Positions 12,301-23,382 of a stretch of DNA of 64,000 nt are shown here, one piece after another; position 1 is the first letter of the stretch; the number at the start of each line of letters is the position of its first letter. A program made the position numbers and the translations under genes. The notes below the pieces were generated by a model. That model did not search any database. It had not been told where the DNA came from and saw only the letters and a list, made by a program, of their open reading frames with translations. Origin of the DNA: Mortierella alpina (Eukaryota; Mortierellomycota; Mortierellomycetes; Mortierellales; Mortierellaceae); contig JANATF010000001.1 in NCBI GenBank assembly GCA_029449245.1, positions 806,001-870,000 of the forward strand. The letters are read 5' to 3'.

Positions 12301-12883
12301 AGACGTACCTTTGAGTCCGAATCCATCGCTGAACTGGAAATTGGCCAGCGAATGGAGGTAGCCGGAGAGACGGGGAACGAGATCCTGATCAAACTGTCCT
12401 GAGGACTCTGCAGCGAACTTTGCCTGGGCGACGAGCGCATGCTGATGGCGCATTGTCTGTCAAGGAGAGAGAAGGACAGTCAGCAAAAGGCGAGCTTGTC
12501 CTTGTCATCCATCCATCTCAAGCCTATTTTCATCTCTGCATGCAAGCACACATACCATCAGTCCTCCTTCAGCAAGAGTGGGCTCCGTGGCCGTCTCTCC
12601 GACACTGCCGGGATGGCCGTTGGGCTGCGGGTTGGGTGTCGACGGCTGGCTGGGCGAGGGCAGACGGGGACCGGCTCTGATGAGTCTCTGGACCTCGTCG
12701 GCGGACGTGGCCGAGTCCTTTGCCAGCGTCGAGGCTAGGCTCGAGAGGATCTGCGAGTGCAGGTCGAACTCGAGGCTAAGGGGAAGAGCGGTGCACGGTC
12801 GAGGCTGTTAGTCAGGTCAAGTCATGCGCAAGAGTCGGATGCCATCGCGCGGTAAGCTTGGCAAGGGCAACGTACGAATGCAT
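6342..12883 (-). CDS. STT4: Phosphatidylinositol 4-kinase III alpha (STT4)
   Basis: Eight coding exons are inferred: 12883-12876 (8 bases), 12775-12556, 12456-12309, 12214-12068, 11978-11228, 11138-10826, 10736-10530 and 10421-6342. They encode about 1,957 residues, close to the 1,900 of yeast Stt4. The enzyme makes PI4P at the plasma membrane, feeding PI(4,5)P2 synthesis and lipid transport. The long N-terminal part is helical solenoid, followed by the PIK helical domain. The C-terminal lipid-kinase domain has the catalytic loop KDRHNGNIMIDDEGH (around residue 1,810) and the metal-binding HIDFGFILDISPGGN. The body then ends a short way after the kinase core, as in STT4. The combination SPGGNINFE with FKLTAEMIQIMG separates it from PIK1/PI4K beta. 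Confidence 0.93.
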
Positions 12884-13711
12884 GGTGGGGTGGGGTGGGA
12901 GTGGTGTATGTGGAACCGTCTATCGACAAGACGGAGAGGAAAGCGCGAAGGCGAGAGAAAGAGAGAGGGTGAGAGAGAGTGATGGGAACAAGGGGTGGGC
13001 GAGTGAAGAGTGGTGAGTGAGTGGTGAATGACAGAAAGGAAGATGATGAGGCGAAGATGTGGAGGGAAATACTTTAAGTGTCTGGTCGGATATGAAGACG
13101 GTTTCTCGCTCTCGTGTGCCCGAAATAGGCCACTTTGTACTGTAGGAAACGCGCGCCTGGATTGGCACATGCAACATGCAACCTCAGAGTGCTCTCCTTG
13201 TCACTTTGCGCCTCTGTGTTCTGCTCACTAATGCACTCCACATGTGCGACGCCTCTCGTAGCTACGCATGCGCTTTTTTATCGCTTGCGCCCCATTCCAG
13301 GGACCAAATATCTCAATGACAGCGTGGATGAGATGCTGGAGAAGGGTTTACTGCCTGTGCCTGGGATCAACGCACCGCTATTGATCTAAAGTGCAATAGT
13401 GGGAAGAAGCCCAAAAAGGCACGGCATATATATATACCAGTAGGTCGGCATCTTGCTTGCCTGTCCATTCACGAGAGTTTGCCGCCGGCAGATTCCCATT
13501 CCTATCACCGTTTGCAAAGCACCGTTGGAAGAAAGAGTGATGGCTGCTCCCTTCCATGGTCCAGTTTGAAAGTTGCTGTTGCACGTTGCTCAGGACAAAG
13601 ACCGGCATTCTCCTCGCTGATTTGCCTACCTGCCCCCCTTACTTACCTCTGCACTGTCCCAACGCCTCGAACCATTGTCATTCCGTCCCCTTTCCCCCAG
13701 GGTACATAGCC
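12884..13711. promoter_or_regulatory. Divergent promoter region between STT4 and the S41 peptidase
   Basis: 828 bases lie between the two start codons. The STT4-proximal part is a purine/pyrimidine-biased tract (12930-13030, GA-rich on the plus strand). A TATATATATA stretch at about 13424-13435 lies some 280 bases upstream of the peptidase start and could serve as its TATA element. No coding region is supported. Confidence 0.45.
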
Positions 13712-16361
13712 ATGACTCGTAAACAAAACTATCGTAGACTCGACAAGACGTTGCTGTCATGTGCTCCTCATTGCCTCCTCATCTTCCTCTCTGTGAGCAC
13801 CATCTGGACAGATGCTCATCCACCGGGCGCTCGTATAATGTCTGTCGACGATCCTGTACCAGCGCTTGAAAACACCCCTCCCATGCCCTCTGCAGTCGAC
13901 GATGCTGATTATTGCGCACTGGCATCGGCAGCATCCAAGGCAGGGCACGGCGTCATACCCTACAGCCTGGCCAAAGGATGCTATGAAATGTTTCCGTTCG
14001 ACAGTCGGATAAGAGACCACACCCTCCAGAGCGTGCACGCTAATCTCGAGTCGTTCTACGTGTTTTATGATATTGCAAAGTATGGTTGCTGCTTTTCGCT
14101 CCATCCATGCACCCCATGCTCTAATTAGTCATGCTCATGCTGATACTGATCTGCAAACCATCTCAACAGATCGCCACCACCCCTAGAAAACTCGGATCTT
14201 AGTCCTGTGGACCTCTCACTCTCACTAATGACCCTCAGCAACATGACCTTCCCTACCGACTACGCGTTCCACTCTGACTTGGCTCAACTCATTGCCCAGT
14301 TGCAAGACCCGCACACAACCTACAAGAACATGTGCTACCAGCAGTTTCTGTTCATTCAACCTCTCTCTACATACGGCGTTTACGAGGACGGAAGGCAGCA
14401 AGTCAAAATTGCTACTGTGCTCAACGAGCTCGACCCACGACTTGGCAAGGCTTTGGTAGACTGTGAGGTCACACATATCGATGGCAGCCCAGCATTTGAA
14501 GGTACAGATTGGCAATAGGAACAAAAGTATTGTCTCGCGCATACAATCATGATCACTCACTTTCTAACATGGCCTGCCTCTCGTACAAATGCTCCTATGC
14601 AAAATGAAAAAAGTCGTATCTGAATTTGCAAGAACAAAGTCTTATAGCAAGGACCGCGGCGTGCGTCTCAACAAGGCGTTCTCATACCTCGCACACGATA
14701 AAACCGGGAGTGCCTACGATCGCTATGCTCTCGGCACATTCGCGCAACGATCGACCATCCCTCCAAACGCCACAGTCGAGTACAAGATTAGCTGTGAATC
14801 CAAGATGAGGAAGGCGGGTTTGGCCACCAGCGCGGGTGCCTCAGCCGAAACCACTATTGAACTCGCCTGGTCAGCACTGGATGCGACCATGGCACCCTAT
14901 TCGAACGCACGATCCTACCGCAAGCAGTTCTGCGCGGACGACTCTATCCAAGCCGTCAAGAAATTTGTTCTCGACTCTGCCTCGCCGGACGATTTCAGTC
15001 CTGCAAAGTCTCGTCTTCACGGTGGCCATGCAAAGTCTCGAGAGCTCTTTCGCGGACCGTATGCATCTTTCCACATGCTGAGTGATGGCAGTACCGCCAT
15101 CTTTCGTCTAGGCACCGAGTCCCCAGACAGTAAGGACACCAGACGAAACACTTTTTACTCCAATATTGACGATGGGTTCGCCGCCATGGAAGCTGCAGGA
15201 GCCACGAGACTGATTCTTGATCTGCAGAACAACTCTGGAGGTATCATCTGCTGGGGTCGCTACGTCCTCCAAACTCTCTTTCCTCACACGATCGACGCTC
15301 CATATATCTACAACCTACGCGCCTCTCCACTGGCTCAGGCATTAGCCAGGGCGACTTTTGCCAATGATCAAGACATTGAGTCTCCCTACATGGGCTTGGT
15401 CGATCCATACACTGGAGATGAACTCAACGACGAATCTTGGATGATTCCAGGTACGACCTTGCCTGGAAGGAAGGGCTACTTTAGCAACCAGGTCACAGAT
15501 CGATATTGTGCGGCGGTAGAGGATATCAAGGGAAGCTCGAGCGATACACCCTTCAAGGCCGAAAACATGATCATTCTCACTAACGGCTTTTGTGGATCAA
15601 CCTGTGCAGTCTTGGCTTTGCAGTTGCATGAGCGGTATGGCGTGCGCTCTGTGGCCATTGGAGGTCACCATGGAGATTCAATGGCGTTTACATCCTTTCC
15701 AGGCGGCGCTGTTCAGGCCAACAACACGATGTGGGTGAGCCGCATTCAGCAATTGTTTGATACGCTGCCGGAAACTACCCACACCAAGAAGTTGAGAGAG
15801 CTACTGCCTGAGCAGCTCCCTGCTAATGGACAGTTGACGTTCACGTTCCGCCAGGTCATGAGTGCAGCGTTCCCTGATAAGGTCTCCGAGTACATGCGCG
15901 TGCCAAGTGAATTTAGGATGGACTATACCTCGGCACGATTCCGGATGCCTTCCATCCTTTGGGAGGATGTGCGTAAGGAGGTCTGGGGTGCTTCTGCGCT
16001 CGACAACGCGGCAGAAGATGATGAAGGAGAGGATGGCGAGGATGAAGTGGATGAAGGGGATGAAGAGGAGGGAGAGGATGAAGAGAATGGAGAGCGAGGA
16101 GAGGAGGAAGAGGAAGAGGACGATGATGAACACAGATGGGAGGGGTATGGAGAGAAGCCACATAGCTCCCGGGGATCTGGCACGGGCGCGCTAGGCCTAG
16201 GTGAGCTGGGAGTGGAGACGGACGACACCATGGGCGGCATTGGGCTGGTGGCGGTAGTGGATGATGAAACGCCGGACGAGGAGCTGGACCGTGCCGCTTC
16301 AGAGGCTGATCGCGAGGACCTCGAGTGGTTAGCACGCTGTGATATCGATATCTTCAAATGA
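13712..16361 (+). CDS. Secreted peptidase S41 family (CPAF/tail-specific-protease-like)
   Basis: Three exons, 13712-14079, 14170-14501 and 14614-16361, encode about 815 residues. The start was chosen because a basic stretch (MTRKQNYRRLDK) is followed by a hydrophobic core (CLLIFLSVSTIW), as in a signal peptide or signal anchor. The N-terminal domain (DPHTTYKNMCY) resembles the pre-protease domain of fungal S41 proteins. The protease core has RLILDLQNNSGG, typical of the family, then NGFCGSTCAVLALQLHE, whose Ser (about residue 561) is the expected nucleophile. The paired Cys residues around it suggest a disulphide, fitting secretion. The C-terminus carries about 65 residues almost entirely Asp, Glu and Gly, then a short DETPDEELDRAASEADRED tail. 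The third acceptor (purine-rich AAAAAAG at 14613) is weak but is the only one that keeps frame. Confidence 0.8.
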
Positions 16362-16874
16362 ATCCCACGCGACAGTGACAAACGACAACAATGCATGCAG
16401 CAGGCGTACCCTTGCATGGACTGTTGCTGTGATTCGCGGGATGAAATTTTTTTTGACTCGGTGGAAGGTCCGCCGTAGGGCCACCGCTGGTGCTCGGCAG
16501 CGCCTCATTCAACCAGCCCTTGCGCAATCCGCAATAAAACGAAAGCCTTTTCCGCCTCTCCTTCCCACCGCGCCGCTCTCTCACAGTCCTCGTTCTCCTT
16601 TTCCTTGCAGGTCTCCTGGCTCGCACTCGTCTTCCTTCCTTCCTTCTTTTCGTCCTTCCCTCTTCCTTGCTCTCAGCTCTCGCTCTCGTTCGCTCTTTCT
16701 CTCTCTCCTGCTCTCCTCTGTGGAGCCAATGTACCGCTCCCGGCTGACTGATCCATCGCTTCCTTCTGCAAAACAGTGAATGCGGCGAGAACTCAACGAC
16801 GTTCGTCCTTCTCCCTCTTCCGTTCATTCCTCACCGTCATCTCCTCCCCGCCAGATCAGCCGCCCTGCTCTGCA
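16362..16874. promoter_or_regulatory. Pyrimidine-rich upstream region of the ADC synthase gene
   Basis: 513 non-coding bases. Positions 16555-16720 are strongly C/T-rich on the plus strand (CTTCCTTCCTTCTTTTCG and similar), a pattern often found just upstream of transcription starts in filamentous fungi. The region also holds the 3' end of the S41 peptidase transcript. Confidence 0.45.
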
Positions 16875-19800
16875 ATGCCGAGCCCAACTGGAACCATGAA
16901 CATGCCAGCATCAGAAGCTTCTATGCGCACGCTTATCATCGACAACTACGATTCCTACACATTTAACCTGCTCCAGCTTTTTGATCAGGATCAACTCGAG
17001 AACGTTGTGGTGATCCGTAACGATCAGTTTGCTTGGTAAGGGATGCATCTGGTTACTTTCCTCATTTTCTTTTTGTTTCGACGTTGCAAGCTCGTTTCTC
17101 CAAGTCGCCCTATGTTCTATGCACGATATCAGATTCTTATCGTTCTCATGGGCAACTGTAACGTAGGTCTCAGCTCGAGCAAGAGATTCTTCCATATTTT
17201 GATCAAGTTATTCTCTCACCAGGGCCTGGGCGTCCTGAGCGTTCTCAGGTTCGTATTTTGCAGCCCATACCAAACAGGGTTTATTTGGGCAATGATCGTC
17301 CGAGCTTCCCCTCTTCATGGTCTGTGACACTTCAGACTTTGCTTGTAACCCCCTTCCACCACCCTCGGAACAACGACTCAATATTCCACTTGTCCCCATA
17401 TCGACCCTTTTGTGCATACGCCAGGGCGAAAGGGAGCTTGGCCAGCGTCCATGACTCATCCCCGCGTCAAGGGTATATGGATGGCGACAGCGATAATATG
17501 CTCACAATACATCGCTACTATTGGCTGTCATAGGACTTTGGGGTCTGCACACAGGTTCTTCAGACAAGTCACATCCCAATCTTCGGCGTGTGCTTGGGAC
17601 ATCAGGGCATTGGCTGGATTCATGGTGCCAAGGTCACGTATGGACCTGAACCCGTTCATGGACAAATAGCGCACATCAAGCACGATGACTCGGGACTCTT
17701 TGCTGGGATCCCTCAGGAGTTTGAGGCTGTCCGGTATCACTCGTTGGTCATCCAGGAGCAGGATCTACCGCCCGACCTTGTCCCATCCGCATGGTGTCAC
17801 AGCTTTCCACTGATCACCGCAGATAACCTCACCAAGGACAACGTCGTGGCTGTGTCAAACACGGATAGGGCACTCGGATCAACCTCCATCATGGGTGTCC
17901 GACATAGAACACTCCCTCACAACGGAGTCCAGTTCCACCCAGAGTCGATCTGCACCCAGTTCGGAAAGCAAATGATGGCCAACTTTTTCCGGATCTCACA
18001 AGAGTTTTACGCGGACCAGGACCGAACAAGACAGACGATTGACATTCCTGATTATATTCGAGAGTGCTCCGTTATATCAACCAAACCTTCTTTGGCACCC
18101 ACACCCAGCCACCGTTCGTTAAAACCTCAGACAAGCCCTTACAGCCTCCTGATCCGAGCACTGGACCCTGCCACCTTCCCAGAGCCTGAGACCGTGTTTT
18201 CCTCACTCTTTTTATCAGGGCCACGGTCAAAGGCCGCCTCATGGTGGCTCGACAGCTCCCGCCAACCTCACCCGATGTCACGCTTTTCATTCATGGGAGG
18301 TGTGGACACTAGGAAATGTCTTGGCCAGGGACCTCAGGACCAACACTTGCGAGGGGCAGCACAGGCTGTGATCCAGTACTCGACACTACACAAAGAGATT
18401 CGTGTGCGCGCATGTGAGAGCCAGGAAAGAGTTTCCGACGTGAGGAAGATCCAGTTGGGCAGCTCCGAGACGTTCTGGGACTGGACGTCCAAGGTCATGG
18501 GCGAGTTTGGTAATGAGAGCGTTGAGACCACAGTGATTGGACCCAATGGCGAGCAACGAGACTTTGAGGAGGTCCCATTCGACTTTTTTGCAGGAATGAT
18601 TGGATACTATGGATACGAGATGAAGCGTGAGAGTTTGGAAGGCTACCAGACCCCTCTAGAGCAGCAGTGTAAGTGCCTCGGCCACGGGAATACTGGACAA
18701 GACTGCACCTGCGACTGTGTACGAAAGCCCGATGCTTCGTTTGTGCTGGCCACCCAGGCAGTTGTCTTTGACCATGTGGAAAAGCGGGTGTATGTTCTTG
18801 GACTTGTGAACAATCAGATGAAAAGATCCCAGGAGGCCACTGGCATGTCATTGGGTTTCGGAACGAGGAGCAGCTGCGAGGACTGGATCCAGGATGTGTC
18901 TCGGTCAATCGCTCAACTTGCAAATATCACTGCTTTGCCTCATGCAACATCCAGAAGACAGTCTGTTGTAACCCCCAAGACGGAGCCTTTTCTGGTCAGA
19001 CAACGCCATCGCCGTCAGTCATCTGCAGGGCTGCTGGCACCCTTCAAGGTCGATGTGACGGAGAAGGACTACTTGAAGGCCATCCAGGACAGCTTGGATT
19101 ATATCCACGAGGGCGAAAGTTACGAGATCTGCCTGACGACTCAGTTCAGAGCCCAGATCCCTCTATACCCGCAGCAGCCACCCACAGATCTAGTCGCCGG
19201 CAGAGATGCATATGTCCAAGGCGACCCTGCTTATGATCTGTACAAGATTTTGCGAAAGCTCAATCCAGCCCCATTCTCGGCCTTTTTGAGTTTCCCAACA
19301 GCAGCAGATGAAGAAGAGGAGCTGTATGGTCATCAGACCAAGTCAGCACTAGATCGGGACGAACACATCGGAAAACTCATTATTCTATCTTCGTCACCGG
19401 AGCGCTATCTCAAGATTGGACGAAAGCCAAGCGACGAAATCGCGGACGGCGACGAGGCGTTGGCGACGGCATCAAGGACTGTGGAGATGAAGCCTATCAA
19501 AGGAACTGTCGCTGTTGCCAAGGGTTGCTTCTGTAAAGAGGACGAAGGCTGTGGAGTGGATGAGCACGATGACGACAGCAGTGGGCACGACATAGACAAT
19601 GACGAGGACCATTTCATGAGACCTGGAGAGATTCGGAAGGGCGGCGATGAGCGTCGCCGTTCAACAAGTGACAGGTGTGCGGAAGCAAGGAGGCGTGAGA
19701 ATCAGAGTCGCGTTGATTCGCTATCCAAGAATATCAAGGAACGAGCTGAGAACTTGATGGTAAGAGACGTTGAGCCTTTTTGCCTCCTGGCCCAATGGTC

Positions 19801-20515
19801 TGCAAAAGGACTTGAGCCAAGATGGCGATGTGGTGCCGGTGCCTAATATTTTGAATATGTTTTTCTTTTTTAGATTGTGGACTTGATCAGGAACGACCTT
19901 GCTCATGTCTGCAACTCAAAGTCAGTCCGAGTGCCTTATCTGATGAATGTTGAATCATACGAAACGGTGCATCAATTGGTGACCACCGTCCGTGGCGAGC
20001 TCTTTGACCATGTCGACAATACCCAAGCTGTCCGAGCGTGCTTCCCGCCGGGCTCGATGACTGGCGCACCCAAACTGCGATCTGTCCAGTTACTGGACTC
20101 GCTCGAGCACCATGTTGAGCGCGGCATTTATTCAGGGTGCCTTGGTTACATTGGTTTCCCAGCCGTCGCAGCATCTTTGCCAGTCTCCGAGAGCGGGAAA
20201 ACTGTTCAGCGCAAGGTGCGGTCCGCTGTGGACCTGGCTGTCGTTATTCGAACTGCTGTGCTTTCTTTAAAGCCGCCATCCAACGAGGAGCAAAAGAACC
20301 CGACTACTATGGTTGGAGGTAAGTTTGGTCACGATGTGGTCGATCTTATCATGCTTGCATCATTCAGTATCTGACAACGAAGCGTTTTGTTGGCCTCTTG
20401 TGGGTACGCAATAGACCTCTCTGTCGGTGCCGGTGGGGCGTTGACTATTTTATCCGATCCCAGTGAGGAATGGCGCGAAGTGTTGCTTAAGTCTCGCTCA
20501 GTCGTACCAAGGTAG
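16875..20515 (+). CDS. ABZ1: Para-aminobenzoate synthase (aminodeoxychorismate synthase), fused glutaminase and synthase
   Basis: Five exons, 16875-17035, 17167-17248, 17534-19759, 19874-20318 and 20415-20515, encode about 1,004 residues. It converts chorismate and glutamine to 4-amino-4-deoxychorismate for folate synthesis. The N-terminal glutamine amidotransferase domain has LIIDNYDSYTFNL, ILSPGPGRPE, the nucleophile Cys in FGVCLGHQGIGW (about residue 99), and the His/Glu pair in GVQFHPESI. The C-terminal chorismate-binding domain has EICLTTQF, PIKGT, DLIRNDLAHVC and CFPPGSMTGAPK. The Lys of PIKGT separates ADC synthase from anthranilate synthase, which has PIAGT. Between PIKGT and the ERAENLMIVDL motif lies an extra Asp/His/Arg-rich insert of roughly 55 residues. 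Intron 2 is 285 bases, longer than the local norm. Confidence 0.93.
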
Positions 20516-21122
20516 ATATCATGATTCCGGTTGCTAAGAATGTTTTATTATCATTTTTTGTACAGCTCTAACCATGCGTCGGTTCACTTCTCCCACTAGC
20601 GTCCTCACCTACATGCATCAGAATGATAACTGACACTATAGCATATACATAAGAAGTGTTCTGAAAACAATACACCTGTAGATTGCAGAAGAGGGCCAAC
20701 GGTGGTGGTGTCACGTGTTGTTTACTTGACGAAGCGATACGGTGACGTCTACCAAGCGGCGAGCGCAAAATTGCGCGCAAGGCCTTTTTCCTCCCCTTGC
20801 TTCTCTTCTTCAATCATCTATAAAGGCCTTTAATCCCTTTCCCAAAATCACACATCCAGCCAGGGTTCCCGCTCAAACCACCACGCACACACTCACACAG
20901 CCTCACTTCTCCTCCAAAGCGTCGATCAAGCCCATTTGTCATCGAGACACTCCAACTCTCTCTCTCCCTCTCTCTTTCACGCCCTTGCCTGTGTGCCCTC
21001 TCTCCCACTTGTTTGATTTTGCGCAGCACGTAGACCTGCCATCACTACTGTGATTTGAACAAATCTGCCCATCCCTTCCTTCCTCCCCTTCCTGACGAGC
21101 CATCCTTCTAAATAACAACATC
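20516..21122. promoter_or_regulatory. Promoter region of the TATA-binding-protein gene
   Basis: 607 bases between the ADC synthase stop and the TBP start. A CACGTG palindrome occurs near 20713 and a good TATA element, CTATAAAGG, at about 20818-20826, followed by a CT-rich tract at 20955-21010. The TBP gene thus appears to have a TATA box of its own, about 300 bases upstream of the ATG. Confidence 0.5.
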
Positions 21123-22755
21123 ATGTTTGCCGTCCCTACGATTGCTGCCCCTGGTTCAACGACCGCCGCTGCTGCTGCTGCTCCAGCCCACCCAGAGAAG
21201 GTTGCAGTGGATGAAGAGCAGGCTGCTATTGATGCCTCGCTGCAGTCGGTTGCGGGCATTGTGCCGACGCTTCAGTAAGTCGAGGTGGTCCCAAGAGTAT
21301 TTGAGAGAGCGCGAGAGATAGACAGAGAGAGAGTGTGTGGTTGTGTGTTTGTGTGCGATTGCGTATGTGAGAGTGAGGTGGAGAGAGGGGGAGGCTATTG
21401 TTGTACAGTTGCCACTACTCTTTTTTTTTCCTTCTCTCTTTTTTCTTTTTTTTTTTTTTGTTATCGCTATCGGGAGTGAGTCTGCGCCAAAAGAGAGCAA
21501 AAGGGGAGAAGTGAGGGGGTGTTGCGGAATGGGATGGGCGTGTCTGTGTAGTTGTTGGGACCAAACACCCCATGAGGCCAACTATTTATGCAGAGGCGTT
21601 CCGTTTGCACTGGTGGCTTATTGCGGAAGGGAACATGGGTGTGCGTGGAAGTTATTACATAGAGAGCAACGCTACAGAACAGACCCAACTAACGATTACA
21701 ACTCTATTATAATAGAAATATCGTGGCCACCGTCAACCTGGATTGTCGCTTGGATCTGAAGACTATCGCCTTGCACGCACGTAATGCAGAGTACAATCCC
21801 AAGGTACAATTCCCACTGCACCCCTGTTGATGACGGGACAGAGTCGTCCTGAGCTGCTTTCCTTTCTTTGCTGCCATGATGGGGGAAGAAGGAGACGAAG
21901 AAGAAGAAAAAAAGGGCGTTGAGAGAAAAGGAGCTGTTTGGTCTCCCCAAATCGTGGCAGTTTGCAGAAAAAAGGGGCGAGGAACCTTGTGAAGAAAGTG
22001 ATTTATTCAACTTTTCTGTCCTTTTTTTTTCTCTCTATTGCAATGGGCTTGCGCTCCCGCCTCTCTCGTCCCTACTCGCCTTCATGATCACTTGGGCGCC
22101 AATTTTTTTTAGCGTTTCGCTGCTGTGATCATGAGAATCCGCGAGCCAAAGACGACGGCCCTGATCTTTGCTTCAGGCAAGATGGTCGTCACTGGTGCAA
22201 AGTCTGAAGACGACTCGAGACTTGCCTCGCGCAAGTACGCTCGTATCATTCAAAAGTTGGGCTTCCCCGCAAAGTTCACAGACTTTAAGATTCAAAATAT
22301 CGTCGGCTCCTGCGACGTCAAGTTCCCCATTCGTTTGGAGGGATTGGCCTATGCTCACGGACCTTTCACATCGGTAAGCAGACTAAACTGGTCTTTTTTT
22401 GCTGTCTTTGCCTTGAAACGACCATGTACCAGCTTAATAACATACATATTTCTTGCGGATGATATAGTACGAGCCAGAGTTGTTTCCTGGTCTTATCTAC
22501 CGCATGGTCAAACCCAAGATCGTTCTTCTTATTTTCGTCTCGGGCAAGATCGTCTTGACCGGCGCAAAGGTAACGAAAGGCGCGAATATATATATTATAT
22601 ACACATATTTGTATTGTTTCGATTCTCTAATGACCTACATATTCCCATTGCCCCACCCTATTGCAAAACATTTACAAACGAAATAGGTCCGCGAGGAGAT
22701 CTACCAGGCGTTCGAAGCCATATACCCCGTGTTGACGGAGTTCCGCAAGCCCTAA
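21123..22755 (+). CDS. TBP: TATA-box-binding protein
   Basis: Five exons, 21123-21274, 21716-21803, 22113-22373, 22468-22569 and 22687-22755, encode about 223 residues. It is the core promoter-binding subunit of TFIID, also used by SL1 and TFIIIB. A short variable Ala/Pro/Glu-rich N-terminus is followed by the saddle domain, made of two direct repeats: [18 protein letters not shown]...[20 protein letters not shown], and [20 protein letters not shown]...[20 protein letters not shown]. The end, [18 protein letters not shown], is typical. Introns 1 (441 bases) and 2 (309 bases) are much longer than most in the window. Intron 1 contains a GA/GT microsatellite and a T-rich run. Confidence 0.96.
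21303..21350 (+). repeat. GA/GT microsatellite in TBP intron 1
   Basis: A GAGAGA run passes into GTGTGTGGTTGTGTGTTTGTGTG. It is intronic and shows no coding function. Confidence 0.8.
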
Positions 22756-23382
22756 GTCGTCCCCAAATGCTCAGCCGACTCCTGCGACGCGTCAGCAAGA
22801 GCAGAAAGAGGGACCAGTGGGGAAAAGAAAAAGAACTTTGGCGATACTTTTCACTGACGACCGATCCTTTCTCGAGTCCATCGAACCTCTCATTTGTGTT
22901 TGGTACTTTCATTCTTTTTTCTTTTCTCTTTTGCCTTTTTTTTTTCCCCCATTGCTGGAATTACTTGAAGGATATTTCTCGCTGGTTGCCATTTTTCGCA
23001 CCTTTATTTTCGCTTCCTCCTTCTCGTCGTGCTTCATATCGTTTCTAATTCTCTTTTCTCTCTCTCTCTCTCCCTCTTCACTGTATTGTACACTTTTTCG
23101 ATCGGACGCGGTTCTTTGAACCCATTTGCTACGACCTCCTCTCATTCAGCAGCACCAAAATACAAAAAAAAAATACTCCCTCCCCCTCCCCCCCAGCAAA
23201 ACCCTGTAACATATTTTATCTCCCAACCCTTTGCACAAACAAACTTGGCCTCCTCTTTTCTTCTCGCACCTTGACCCCCCCACATCTGAAGGATCGCGAA
23301 AGGCAAGAACAAAAAAGAAAATGTAAAAAAAAAAATCATCAATAAAACCATCTGCGGATTTTCATATATCAAGCGCTGCATT
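22756..23382. other. Convergent 3' region between TBP and the Zn2Cys6 regulator
   Basis: 627 bases between the two stop codons. T- and CT-rich runs (22914-22950, 23050-23080) and a poly-A/C stretch (23160-23200) are seen. It should hold both 3' untranslated regions; AATAAAACC near 23340 lies on the plus strand. No gene is supported. Confidence 0.5.
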
